DNA from: Thermoplasmata archaeon
GTDB taxonomy: Archaea; Thermoplasmatota; Thermoplasmata; Lutacidiplasmatales; UBA184
NCBI GenBank assembly: GCA_028864975.1
Contig: JAGWLG010000010.1
Location: 26,352-90,351, forward strand
Direction: 5' to 3'
Length of the DNA stretch: 64,000 bases
Each line of letters begins with the position of its first letter. Position 1 is the first letter of the stretch. This document shows positions 40,581 to 48,542 of the stretch, one piece after another. The notes below the pieces were generated by a model. It searched no databases. It was not told where the DNA came from and saw only the letters and a list, made by a program, of their open reading frames with translations. A program made the translations under genes and the position numbers.

Positions 40581-41786
40581 TCACGATGGGCCCGGAGCTC
40601 GCGAGAGCCTTCGAAGCGTTTCCTCGATCTGCCCGAAGGGCACGGTGACCGCCCATCGAACGTATGCGGTTCCCGAGGGACCAAAGGCCGCACCCGGGGT
40701 GACAAGGATGCCATGCTTCGCCAAGAGCTCGTCCGCCCAGGCCGACCCGTCGCCCAAAGGCGCGTGCTGCCAGAGGTAGAGGGACCCCCGCGGGCGGGTC
40801 ACGTCGTAGCCCAGAGCGCGCAGCCCCTCCGAGAGCCGACGAAGGCGCCGACCATACTCGTCAACAGAACGCTCCACTTCCGGTGGACGGGCCGCGGACC
40901 GGTAGAGGTCCAGCGCGGCAGCGGCCGCGGCTTGGATCGGACGCGCGGCGCCCGAATCGTTCTGGCTCTTGTACTTCACGAGAGAGGCGAGGACCTCCCG
41001 GTTCCCCACCGCGAACCCGATCCTCCAGCCGGCCATGCCGAAGGTCTTGGAGAACGAATGGAACTCGATGGCGTGATCGATCGCTCCCGGGACCTGGAGG
41101 ATGGAGGGGGCCGAGAACCCCTCGAACGTCACCTCACTGTAGGCGTTGTCGTAGGCGAGCCACATCCCCCGGTCGCGCGCGATATCGACCGCGGGTCTCA
41201 CCTGGTCGAGCGTCGCCGTCCCGCCGGTCGGGTTGTTCGGATAGTTGAGGAACATCAGTCGTCCCTCCGTTGGGACCGAGTCCCAATCTGGTAGCCACCC
41301 TCGGGAGGGGAGGAGAGGGAAGCTCTGCACCTCGGCATGCGCGAGGCGGGTCCCTCGAGTGTAAGGCGGATACCCCGGGTCCGGAACGAGGACCGCCTCC
41401 CCCGGATCGGCGAGCACATGCGGAAGCCCCCCGATTCCCTCCTTCGACCCCAAGAGGACTGCGACCTCCTTCTCGGGGTCCACTTTCACGTCGAACCTTC
41501 GCTCCATCCAGCGCGCGATGGCCTCCAGAAGGACGCGGTCGCCGCGGGAGGTCGGGTAGCGGTGGGACCCCTCGGCCACGAGCGCCTTTCGCGCCGCCTC
41601 CACCACCGTCGGGGGGGGCGGGAGGTCGGGGTCCCCGATCGAGAGGTTGATCGCCCTTTCCTTCCCCCGGCTCCAAGCGGCGGCCTTTCGTTCGAGCTCG
41701 GCGAACGGGTAGGGGGGGACCTCTTGAACGACCCTCGAACTCGGTCTTCGGGTCGGTCGGGGAGAGGAAGCGGTACCTGGGCTCAT
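40581..41786 (-). CDS. dapL: LL-diaminopimelate aminotransferase
   Basis: This class I/II PLP aminotransferase (401 aa) has PLP Lys K247 in SFSKTFGMAGWRIGF, NYPNNPTG at 181-188, GSKEG at 113-117, and D213 in AYDNAYSE. The opening AINLSIGDPDLPPPPTVVE, then YPTSRG, is typical of DapL and related aspartate aminotransferases. It lies in one operon with dapA, dapB, lysC and lysA, and no dapD, dapC, dapE or ddh is present. The DAP-aminotransferase route (tetrahydrodipicolinate plus glutamate to LL-DAP) is therefore the best reading. The ATG at 41786 starts 28 nt after lysA. A longer frame upstream overlaps lysA and is noncoding. Confidence 0.83.
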   Translation of the reverse strand: MSPGTASSPRPTRRPSSRVVQEVPPYPFAELERKAAAWSRGKERAINLSIGDPDLPPPPTVVEAARKALVAEGSHRYPTSRGDRVLLEAIARWMERRFDVKVDPEKEVAVLLGSKEGIGGLPHVLADPGEAVLVPDPGYPPYTRGTRLAHAEVQSFPLLPSRGWLPDWDSVPTEGRLMFLNYPNNPTGGTATLDQVRPAVDIARDRGMWLAYDNAYSEVTFEGFSAPSILQVPGAIDHAIEFHSFSKTFGMAGWRIGFAVGNREVLASLVKYKSQNDSGAARPIQAAAAAALDLYRSAARPPEVERSVDEYGRRLRRLSEGLRALGYDVTRPRGSLYLWQHAPLGDGSAWADELLAKHGILVTPGAAFGPSGTAYVRWAVTVPFGQIEETLRRLSRAPGPS

Positions 41787-41814
41787 CGCGAGGTCCGCGA
41801 GCGATGAGGGCGTA

Positions 41815-43173
41815 TCAACTCCCCGTCGGGCCCGCCAAGGCGCCGGGAGCCGAGGCGGCTGCACGGGATAGCTCGGAGGGCGACGGTTCCCAGACCCCGG
41901 TATGCGACCAAAGGTCCTCCAGGGTCTCGCGCCGGCGAACGAGCACGGCGTGCCCGTCGCGCACGAGCACCTCCGCGGGACGGGGACGAGTGTTGTACTG
42001 GCTCGACATCGAGAAGCCGTAGGCCCCGGCGTTCCCGATCGCGAGAAGGTCCCCGGCGGCGAGCGCGGGAAGACGGCGGGACCGCGCAAGGACGTCCGTG
42101 TTCTCGCAGACGGGGCCGACGACATGGACCGGGCGGGCCGGCCGTTCTCCCAGCTGGGTGGCCGCGTACATCGGATGGTACGCCCCGTAGAGCGCCGGGC
42201 GGAGCAGGGTCTGCATCCCAGCGTCCACGCCCACGAAAGGGACCCGTCCCTCCTTTCGGTGGGTCACCCGCGTCAGCAGCACCGTGGTGTCCGCCATCAG
42301 GTACCTCCCGGGTTCCGTCCAGAGCTCGCAGGAGCGATCGACCGAACCCTCGAGCTCGCGCGCCACCCCCCGGGCGACCGCCTCCAGGTCCAGCGGCAGC
42401 TCGTGGGATCGGTACGGGACCCCGAGCCCTCCCCCCATGTCCAGGAAAGAAGGCGATGCCCCCGTCGCGCGTCGCAGGACCCTCGCGGAGCGGCCGAGGA
42501 ACCGGGCGACGAGACGGAAGTGCTCGGGGTTCAGGATGTTCGACCCCGGCATCGTGTGCATGCCGAGCTCGTGAATGCCCGATCGCCGAGCGGTCCGATA
42601 CGCCGCGAGCGCCCGTGAGAGCTTCGTCCCGAACTTGCTCTCCCCGGAGAAGCGAAGCCCCTCGGGACCGCTCTCGGTGGGTCCCGGGTTCAGGCGAAAG
42701 GAGAGCGCGCGAGGCGTGCCGTGGGAGAGCAGACGAGGGAGGAGCGCAGGGTCGTCGAGGTTCACGGCCGTCCCCGCTCGAACGGCGAAGGCGAGCTCGT
42801 CCTCCCTTGGAAAGACGCTCGTGTAGAGGATCTTCGAAGCGGGGACCCCCGCCCGACGGGCGATCTCGATCTCCGCCGGGGAGGAACAATCGGCCCCGCA
42901 CCCTTCGCTGCGAAGGGCTCGAACGATCTCGGGGTTGTTGTTCGCTTTGACGGCGTAGAGCAGGCGGAACGGCTCCCAGCTCGTCTCGAAGGCGTGGCGG
43001 AGGCGACGTGCGTTCGACCTAAGGCGTGCCTCCGAGGTCACGTAGAGCGGGGTCCCGAACCGCTCGGCAAGCTCGCGCACCGATAGCCCTTCCAGCGTGA
43101 GCTCGGCACCCTCGGCCGCGAACGGAGCGGGGAGCTCGCGCTCATCGCCCCAAGGCGAGATCGCCCTCCTCAT
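41815..43173 (-). CDS. lysA: Diaminopimelate decarboxylase
   Basis: This is a fold-type III PLP enzyme (452 aa) that converts meso-DAP to L-lysine. PLP Lys K76 is in YAVKANNNPE, the phosphate-binding glycines are in FLDMGGGLG (near 240), and EPGRYLMAD supplies the substrate-binding Glu-Pro-Gly-Arg. CENTDVLAR carries the cross-subunit Cys of the catalytic dimer. The tail is Ala/Ser-rich. The ATG overlaps the lysC stop (ATGA). With dapA, dapB and dapL in the same operon, arginine or ornithine decarboxylation is unlikely. Confidence 0.93.
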   Translation of the reverse strand: MRRAISPWGDERELPAPFAAEGAELTLEGLSVRELAERFGTPLYVTSEARLRSNARRLRHAFETSWEPFRLLYAVKANNNPEIVRALRSEGCGADCSSPAEIEIARRAGVPASKILYTSVFPREDELAFAVRAGTAVNLDDPALLPRLLSHGTPRALSFRLNPGPTESGPEGLRFSGESKFGTKLSRALAAYRTARRSGIHELGMHTMPGSNILNPEHFRLVARFLGRSARVLRRATGASPSFLDMGGGLGVPYRSHELPLDLEAVARGVARELEGSVDRSCELWTEPGRYLMADTTVLLTRVTHRKEGRVPFVGVDAGMQTLLRPALYGAYHPMYAATQLGERPARPVHVVGPVCENTDVLARSRRLPALAAGDLLAIGNAGAYGFSMSSQYNTRPRPAEVLVRDGHAVLVRRRETLEDLWSHTGVWEPSPSELSRAAASAPGALAGPTGS

Positions 43174-44387
43174 GGGGCCCCCTTCACGGCAGGGGGTCCG
43201 CGCCGGGGAGCGAGGAACGCTTGTTCCACGTCGGAGACGAACAGGTGGAGCTCCCCCCGACCCCGCGTCGCCCCCACGAGCTCGGAGGAGGGCCCGAGGG
43301 CAGCTTCGGAGGGCGGACCCTCCCCCCCTCCGAGGGGAAGGGAGAGCCGCGACAGCCCTCGTCGTGCGACCACGGTCCGGAACGCTCCCGAGGCGTGGAG
43401 CAAGTGCTGGAACTCCGGGGCACGCTCCTCATCGACGAAGACGGTAACCAGACCGGGAACGGCGGAGAGACCATACCATCCTTCGGACGGGAGCGCTTGG
43501 CGAACGGCTTCCAGGCCCTCGGCCCCCTCCGACTCCAAGGCGCTCACCGCCGCAAGCCGGGCCGAGCCAGGGCCCGAGCGCTCGCCTCGCTCCAGCGGCG
43601 GCGCACACCTTCGAGCCGATACCAGGGTGCCGATGGGCGCCCCGAGCGATGCGCCGAACGGGAGCACCCGCAGGAGGAGGCCGGGGGCGAGGAGCCGGGC
43701 CGCCTCGGGAGCTACCACCGGACTCCCGGCCTCGGCCATCTCTAGGAGGTCCTCGGAGGAGACTTCCGGAAGGGTCCGGGCTTCGGGCACGTTACCTGGG
43801 TCGGCGTCAAGGACACCGGGGACCTCCTTGACCAGCAGGACCTCCGGCGCTCCCAGGAGCCGCCCCAAGGCGATGGCGCTCGTGTCGCTCCCGCCTCGGG
43901 CGAGGGTCGTGACGCGCCCGTCCTGTCGCCCGACGAAGCCACAAACGACCACGATGGTCTCCTCGAGCAATTGGGAGAGGTCGCCGGCACTCTCGCGGCT
44001 CGCCTCCAGGTCCACCGTCGCCCCGAGCGGTCCCCCGCGGGTGACGATCGGCCACTCGGCGTCCTCCGGCTCCAGGGCCCGCGCCCGGGCCCCGTGGGAG
44101 CGAAGGACGCTGGTGAGCAATCGTGCGCTCATGCGCTCCCCGAGGGAAAGGAGCCTGGCGACCTCCCACGCGTCGAGCGGGAGGGCGACGCCGCGCACCC
44201 GAGAGAGCAGCTGATCGGTCTCGTCCCCCGGGGCGCTCACGACGACGAGCTTCCGACGGAGCGGGGCGGAGAGGACGAGCTCGGCCGCCCGCGCGACGTT
44301 CTCTCCCGTGGCGAGGATCGAACCCCCGAACTTCACGATGAGAAGGTCGTCCTCCGGGCGGTAGGGCCCGGACGCGGGGGCCGTCAT
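43170..44387 (-). CDS. lysC: Aspartate kinase
   Basis: This 405-residue kinase catalyses the first step from aspartate. VKFGGSIL (18-25) is the family opening, with Ser in place of the usual Thr-Ser pair. LLSLGERMSARLL, FVGRQDGRVTTLARGGSDTSAIALGRLL and KEVPGVLDADPGNVPEARTLPEVS are the substrate and ATP loops. The C-terminal 120 residues should be the ACT regulatory domains. Only weak ACT features are visible (YGLSAVPGLVTVFVDEE, LHLFVSDVEQAFLA), so feedback control may differ. The ATG overlaps dapB's stop and its own stop overlaps lysA. Confidence 0.9.
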   Translation of the reverse strand: MTAPASGPYRPEDDLLIVKFGGSILATGENVARAAELVLSAPLRRKLVVVSAPGDETDQLLSRVRGVALPLDAWEVARLLSLGERMSARLLTSVLRSHGARARALEPEDAEWPIVTRGGPLGATVDLEASRESAGDLSQLLEETIVVVCGFVGRQDGRVTTLARGGSDTSAIALGRLLGAPEVLLVKEVPGVLDADPGNVPEARTLPEVSSEDLLEMAEAGSPVVAPEAARLLAPGLLLRVLPFGASLGAPIGTLVSARRCAPPLERGERSGPGSARLAAVSALESEGAEGLEAVRQALPSEGWYGLSAVPGLVTVFVDEERAPEFQHLLHASGAFRTVVARRGLSRLSLPLGGGEGPPSEAALGPSSELVGATRGRGELHLFVSDVEQAFLAPRRGPPAVKGAP

Positions 44388-45283
44388 GGTCGCGGGTCGG
44401 CAGTCGGAGCGCTCCGCCTCGAAGCGAGAACGTCCTCGAGCCCGTAGCGCCCCGGCGCCCTTGGCCCTGAGAGGGGGGCATGGAGCCAGCGGGCCGCCTC
44501 CAGAATCCCGTCCGCGAAGGCCTCCCGACCGAAGGCGACGTGCTCGAACCGCAGCACTTCGTGATAGCCCGCGACCTGGAGGGTGTGGATCCCCGGCACG
44601 TCGCCAGCGCGCAGGGACGCGATCTCCACGCAGCCGTCATGGCGCTCACCGGTCGCGGGCGCCCAACCTCGAACACCCGAGGGCGCGAGGGCCGCGGCAA
44701 GGGTGCGGGCCGTCCCCGAAGGACAGTCCCTCTTCCCGCGCCGATGGGTCTCGGTGATGGAAAGGTCGTACGCTTCCGGGAGCGGCCCGAGGGAGGAGGC
44801 CGCCCGGAACAAGAGATGCGCCCCCACCGAGAAGTTGCTGTCGACCACCAGGGGGACGACCTGAGCGATGAGGTCGAGGGCCTCCTCCGCCGGAGTTCCC
44901 TCGAGCCCCGTGGTGGCGATCACCGCGGGGATCCGACGGCTCGCGACGGCGGGGAGATTGGTCGCTTCCGCGGCGGGAGTGGCGGCGCTCACGAAGAGGT
45001 CGGCGCGCTCGAGCGCATGAGTGAGCTCGGAGGGGGGTAGGAGGGGAAGCTGCGAAGAGCCTGGCCCCCATCGGTCCACCGGGGCCCTCGTCGAACCGGC
45101 GCGGGGCCCGGTGATGACCGCGGTGACCGGGAACCCCGCGCCCAATGCACTCCGAACGAGGGCGGACCCGAGCCTTCCGGTCCCTCCCGCGATGACAAGG
45201 CGGGGCAGGGGCTGAGGGGGCGGTGCCGGGGCAGAAGCGAGTGGCGCCGACCTCAAGGTCGCCTCGAGCTCAGTAGCGCTCAT
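44384..45283 (-). CDS. dapB: 4-hydroxy-tetrahydrodipicolinate reductase
   Basis: This 299-residue Rossmann enzyme reduces the DapA product with NAD(P)H. The nucleotide motif is RLVIAGGTGRLGSALVR (28-44). The substrate loop ITETHRRGKRDCPSGTA carries the Lys and the S-G-T of the family, though the usual catalytic His-His pair reads His-Arg. DSNFSVGAHLLF fits the central strand and helix. Two extra N-terminal helices (LEATLRSAPLASAPAPPPQP) precede the fold. The ATG at 45283 overlaps dapA by 14 nt. The GTG/other starts further upstream lie well within dapA. Confidence 0.87.
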   Translation of the reverse strand: MSATELEATLRSAPLASAPAPPPQPLPRLVIAGGTGRLGSALVRSALGAGFPVTAVITGPRAGSTRAPVDRWGPGSSQLPLLPPSELTHALERADLFVSAATPAAEATNLPAVASRRIPAVIATTGLEGTPAEEALDLIAQVVPLVVDSNFSVGAHLLFRAASSLGPLPEAYDLSITETHRRGKRDCPSGTARTLAAALAPSGVRGWAPATGERHDGCVEIASLRAGDVPGIHTLQVAGYHEVLRFEHVAFGREAFADGILEAARWLHAPLSGPRAPGRYGLEDVLASRRSAPTADPRP

Positions 45284-46313
45284 AGGCCACTCCACGCCAC
45301 GGGCCAGGGCTCGCGAGGCGTTCTGCCACACTCACACCAAAGTGTCGCTCGATGGGAGAGAAGATTTCGGGGTCGCGTCCCCGCGCCTCCCGCAGCGACC
45401 CTACGAGCCGCTCCAGCCCGAGCGGGGTCAGGCGTCCCAGCGGAGCGCGGCAGAGGCCCCCGGGCAGCCCGAGGACGGCGAGCGCGGCCTTGACGGGCAC
45501 CGGGTTGCGGCTCACGACGGGGACCTCGCCTCGTGGGGTCGGCTCCTGAACGCGGATCGTCACGTTCTGGAAGAGCGGCTCGAGGGCCTGGGCCGCTCGC
45601 TCCGCCCGCTCCCATGCCCCGTCAAGGGCTGCGTCGACGAAAGCCCGAACGCTGAAGGGGGCGAGGTTCGACGCGACGGAGACCACTCCGTCCGCGGCGG
45701 ACGCGGGGTTGCGCATCATGGAAAGGGTCCGAGCATCGTCCCCCGAGAGGAGGGAGAACGGGCGTGGGAGGAGCGAGCGGACCCCGCGAGAGTACGTGTC
45801 GTCCCCGCAGGCATCCTTGAGCGCGGAGACGTTCGCGTGCTCCTCGTGGAGCAGCGCGAGGTCGATCGGGTGCATCCGGGTCCCGGTCCTTGCCGGGATG
45901 CTGTAGACCAGGAACTGCAGGTCGGGGAACTGGGAAGCGAGCGGTCCTAGGAACTCACGACGCACCTCGGGAGAGCTCGGAGCGTTGTAGTAGGGTTCGA
46001 CGACCATCGCGTCCTGGACCCCCGCCTCTCTCGCGAACCGGGCCAACCCGCACGTCTCCTCGAGGCTGTTCTTCCCGACGCCCATGACCACCCGAACTCG
46101 GGAGGGGAGCTCTTCGAGCGCCAGCCGGACCAGGCGCTCGAGCTCGCCGTGGGAGAGCGTAGGGGACTCGCCCGTGGTCCCCCCGAGCACCACGCCGTCG
46201 ACCCGGGCCTTCGCCTGGAAGGAAAGCAGGCTTCGCGTTCCTTCCCAGTCGATCTCGCCCCGGCCACGTGTGGGCGTCACGAGCGCCGTGAACACCCCGC
46301 GCATCGGCTGCAT
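45270..46313 (-). CDS. dapA: 4-hydroxy-tetrahydrodipicolinate synthase
   Basis: This 347-residue (beta/alpha)8 class I aldolase condenses pyruvate and aspartate semialdehyde. GGTTGES lies at 44-50, the acid-base Tyr is Y137 in LVYSIPARTG, and the Schiff-base Lys is K166 in VSALKDACGDD. The fold opening RGVFTALVTPTRG matches the family. KDGG-aldolase homologues share this motif set, but the operon context settles the call. The ATG at 46313 was chosen because a CCTTATC TATA box lies 26-32 nt upstream. It is the first gene of the lysine operon. Confidence 0.92.
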   Translation of the reverse strand: MQPMRGVFTALVTPTRGRGEIDWEGTRSLLSFQAKARVDGVVLGGTTGESPTLSHGELERLVRLALEELPSRVRVVMGVGKNSLEETCGLARFAREAGVQDAMVVEPYYNAPSSPEVRREFLGPLASQFPDLQFLVYSIPARTGTRMHPIDLALLHEEHANVSALKDACGDDTYSRGVRSLLPRPFSLLSGDDARTLSMMRNPASAADGVVSVASNLAPFSVRAFVDAALDGAWERAERAAQALEPLFQNVTIRVQEPTPRGEVPVVSRNPVPVKAALAVLGLPGGLCRAPLGRLTPLGLERLVGSLREARGRDPEIFSPIERHFGVSVAERLASPGPWRGVAYERY

Positions 46314-46338
46314 GGGCGCGCCCACACGGAAGCGCGCA

Positions 46339-46345
46339 GATAAGG
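46339..46345 (-). promoter_or_regulatory. TATA box of the lysine operon
   Basis: The minus strand reads CCTTATC, 26-32 nt before the dapA ATG, giving an essentially leaderless transcript. Confidence 0.6.
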
Positions 46346-46351
46346 GTTTCT

Positions 46352-46380
46352 CGATTTTCGGCTTAGTTCAACGATTTTCG
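46352..46380. promoter_or_regulatory. Direct repeat CGATTTTCG upstream of the lysine operon
   Basis: Two identical copies (46352-46360 and 46372-46380) are exactly 20 bp apart, two helical turns, immediately upstream of the TATA box. Each copy has palindromic ends (CGA-N3-TCG). It is a likely operator for lysine-responsive control. The regulator is unknown. Confidence 0.5.
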
Positions 46381-46457
46381 TCTATTCCGTCAGGGGAGTG
46401 GCCTCCCCTTCATCGTCGGGCCGGCAACCGCGAGCCATGCGCTCGTATCGACAAGGT

Positions 46458-46697
46458 TCACCGTCGAACCGGGTAGAGGTGCTTGTCGTGGTCCCGGCTG
46501 GTCCAGTGCTTGGGGCCCTTCCCCTTCTTCAGGGGGAAGATCTCGAAGAGAGGATCGCTCGGGACGAACCTGTCGGGAAAGAGGTAGGTATGGAGCGCCT
46601 CCCGGATGACCTCCTGGAGTGTCCGCCGTTCTCTCCGGGCCCGCTCCTTGAGCGCATCATACTCTGCATCGGGGACGCGCGTCCGAACTAGCTTCAT
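46458..46697 (-). CDS. Ribbon-helix-helix protein, VapB-like
   Basis: This 79-residue protein has an N-terminal strand MKLVRTRVPDAEYDALKERA and a second helix RRTLQEVIREALHTYL, the MetJ/CopG ribbon-helix-helix. The C-terminal DRFVPSDPLFEIFP region is shared with the protein at 47618-47857 and resembles the toxin-binding tail of VapB antitoxins. No PIN-domain toxin is adjacent. The ATG at 46697 aligns with the paralogue's start and makes both proteins 79 residues, whereas an ATG at 46709 adds four. It probably binds DNA as a dimer. The target is unknown, and the dapA operator lies close upstream on the other side. Confidence 0.75.
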   Translation of the reverse strand: MKLVRTRVPDAEYDALKERARRERRTLQEVIREALHTYLFPDRFVPSDPLFEIFPLKKGKGPKHWTSRDHDKHLYPVRR

Positions 46698-46800
46698 GTA
46701 ATCTGTCATCGGTGTTCGACTATGAGTGCCCCTCGGGCCAACCCACGGCGACCCGTGCGGGATCGCGCGTCCCCCAAGCGAGGCGAGGAGCAAGCCACCG

Positions 46801-47508
46801 ATGAGCGAGCTTCCCGGCCGCCTCGCCTGCTGGAACATCGAATTGGAGTACGGGGTCGCCTCTGACGGGACGCTCTTCGCTCTCTCGGGCAAGTCCGATG
46901 ACGAGCTCCCCCTCCTCGTCGTCCTACGCTACGACGGCGGACACCTTCTCTTCTTCCATCCGAAGGTCCCGCGCCTCGCGCGACTTCGGCTCGACGAGCT
47001 GGGGGAGGAGGCCGTGCTGGAGCATCCCGAGAATATCGTGGACGTTCTGCGGGAGAACCGGGTCGCGGGCCCGCGGGTCGTTGCAAGCCCGTTCTACGAA
47101 GGCCTTCATTTCGCGGTGGCACCCACGCCGCTCGAGAGTCCCGAGGTCGTGGAGGAACGTGGCAGCTTCCGGGTGCTCCGCGACGGCCGCGCTGTGACGA
47201 AGGCGTGGACGGTGCGGGAGAACGCCTGGGCGGCCGAGGTCGCTGTCGAGACACTACCGGACTTCCGTCGCCAAGGGCTGGCCCGCCAGGTCACCGCCGC
47301 GTGGGGGCATCGAGTCCTGGCCTCGGGGCGAGTGGCCTTCTTTTCTCACAGACGTGATGACTTCGCCTCGGCCGCCCTCGCGCGGAGCCTTGGGCTGAGC
47401 CACTACGCGACCACTCGGGAGTACTCCAACCATGCGACGGATCGACCCGACGGGCAGTCGGCACACCTTGGGGGGAGTCGACGTGAAGTGCCCTTCCTCG
47501 GGCAGTGA
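46801..47508 (+). CDS. GNAT-family acetyltransferase
   Basis: This 235-residue protein has a C-terminal GNAT/FR47-like fold. ENAWAAEVAVETLPDFRRQGL, then ARQVTAAW, is motif A with the R/Q-x2-G-x-A acetyl-CoA loop. FSHRRDDFASAALARSLGL, then Y, is motif B. The N-terminal half (LPLLVVLRYDGGHLLFFHPK) is beta-rich and not recognised. Acceptor substrate is unknown. GAGGAG lies about 11 nt before the ATG. It sits between two leftward and rightward paralogous ribbon-helix-helix genes. A role with them is possible, but no toxin-type GNAT (TacT) features beyond size can be shown. Confidence 0.72.
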   Translation: MSELPGRLACWNIELEYGVASDGTLFALSGKSDDELPLLVVLRYDGGHLLFFHPKVPRLARLRLDELGEEAVLEHPENIVDVLRENRVAGPRVVASPFYEGLHFAVAPTPLESPEVVEERGSFRVLRDGRAVTKAWTVRENAWAAEVAVETLPDFRRQGLARQVTAAWGHRVLASGRVAFFSHRRDDFASAALARSLGLSHYATTREYSNHATDRPDGQSAHLGGSRREVPFLGQ

Positions 47509-47586
47509 ACCCGCAGGGTAGGCGACTGAGCGCGACCTCCGGGGCCCGCACGCCTCCGAAGGAAAGCGCGCCCGCCTCGGGGCGTC

Positions 47587-47592
47587 CATATG
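47587..47592 (+). promoter_or_regulatory. TATA-like ATATGG element
   Basis: The AT-rich hexamer in CCATATGGG lies 26-31 nt before the ATG at 47618 and supports that start over an upstream GTG and two ATGs. Confidence 0.4.
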
Positions 47593-47617
47593 GGTGGGCA
47601 TGCTCATGTTACGAACG

Positions 47618-47857
47618 ATGACCGTCGTTCGGATCGTCCTTTCCCAAGCGGAGTACGAGCTCCTCCGGCGCAGATCCAAGACCGAAGGGCGCTCCAAGCA
47701 AGAGATAGTACGCGAGGCGCTACGAGCCTATCTGCTTCCCGACCGCTTCGTTCCCGATGACCCGCTCTTCAAGGCGTTCCCCCGGGCACGAGGGCGGCGG
47801 GGCACCGACCGCACCTCCGAGCGCGTGGATGATGTCGTCTACGGGAGCAGGCGGTAA
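47618..47857 (+). CDS. Ribbon-helix-helix protein, VapB-like (paralogue)
   Basis: This 79-residue protein is colinear with the 46458-46697 protein. It has strand MTVVRIVLSQAEYELLRRRS, helices ending in QEIVREALRAYL, and the shared tail LLPDRFVPDDPLFKAFP. The family is MetJ/CopG-like DNA-binding proteins. As with its paralogue, no toxin gene follows. Start choice rests on alignment with the paralogue and on the TATA-like element. The longer GTG reading at 47594 is disfavoured. Confidence 0.75.
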   Translation: MTVVRIVLSQAEYELLRRRSKTEGRSKQEIVREALRAYLLPDRFVPDDPLFKAFPRARGRRGTDRTSERVDDVVYGSRR

Positions 47858-47921
47858 TCCTCGTCGACCCATCTTCGGCGCGCGCGACGTCTTCAAGCCA
47901 CCGACCCGCTCGCCGCAGCCC

Positions 47922-48353
47922 ATGATCGACGAGGAGGACCTCGCCTCCACGGTGCTGACCTTCCTCGGCGCCAGTTTCGGTTACGAGCGGACGGTCCCGA
48001 TCGAGGGCACGTCGTTCCTCCTCTTCACACGCCGTGAGACCGAGAGCGAAGCAAAGTTCCGACCCAAGACGGTGCGGAGGTGGGTCCTCCTTCCGCAGGA
48101 GTGGGTCTTCACCGACCGGAACCAGGAGGTCCTGGTCCTCGGCAAGGACGGTAAACGACCAAAGGGCGGCGGGCTCGTCGCCCTTCAGAGCTCGGACGGA
48201 ACACGTCCCCCGGCCGAGTTCCAAGAGCAGGGGATCGACTTTGTCACCCGCAAGTTCCCGGGGGACCTCGAGCTCTACCTCGTGAGGTCCTTAATCGGGG
48301 CCTTGCTCACGACGAAGGGACTCGAGTCCCTAGGCCTTCCCGCCCCGCTTTGA
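47922..48353 (+). CDS. Hypothetical protein
   Basis: This 143-residue soluble protein is not recognised. It begins MIDEEDLASTVLTFLGASFG with a helix, then beta strands (SFLLFTRRE, WVLLPQEWVFTDRNQEVLVLG) and a last helix (DLELYLVRSLIGALLTTKGL). The central part contains QSSDGTRPPAEFQEQGIDF. Even codon use and lack of low complexity argue that it is a real gene. A longer frame upstream is Pro/Arg-rich and was trimmed to this ATG. It is downstream of the ribbon-helix-helix gene by 64 bp and may be cotranscribed with it. Confidence 0.62.
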   Translation: MIDEEDLASTVLTFLGASFGYERTVPIEGTSFLLFTRRETESEAKFRPKTVRRWVLLPQEWVFTDRNQEVLVLGKDGKRPKGGGLVALQSSDGTRPPAEFQEQGIDFVTRKFPGDLELYLVRSLIGALLTTKGLESLGLPAPL

Positions 48354-48362
48354 CGTCGGCCG

Positions 48363-48536
48363 CTAGATCGGCAGACGCCGCCGTCGGAGCTCCGGGAACA
48401 GGATGTACGATTGGCCATTGATGGCTAGGAGCGTGCGACCGGCCTCCGCGAAGGCCCGGTCCGCCAGCCCCTGCCAGTCCTTTTCTTTCCTTCGTGGCCA
48501 CCGGAGGGCCCGGAGGTCGAGCTTCATCGAGGCCAT
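48363..48536 (-). CDS. 57-residue hypothetical protein
   Basis: This short ORF (stop TAG at 48363-48365) translates to MASMKLDLRALRWPRRKEKD and onward to RTLLAINGQSYILFPELRRR. A GAGGAG ribosome site 9 nt before the ATG overlaps the stop of the upstream 78-residue gene, strong evidence of coupled translation. The C-terminal strand-helix-strand (AFAEAGRTLLAINGQSYILF) recalls the Phd/YefM antitoxin fold in outline, but no family match can be claimed. Confidence 0.5.
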   Translation of the reverse strand: MASMKLDLRALRWPRRKEKDWQGLADRAFAEAGRTLLAINGQSYILFPELRRRRLPI

Positions 48537-48542
48537 CGTTTC

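Noticed and set aside
46458..47857. Calling the ribbon-helix-helix genes a complete toxin-antitoxin locus
   Set aside because: No PIN, RelE, HicA or other known toxin is adjacent, so only the DNA-binding family is supported.
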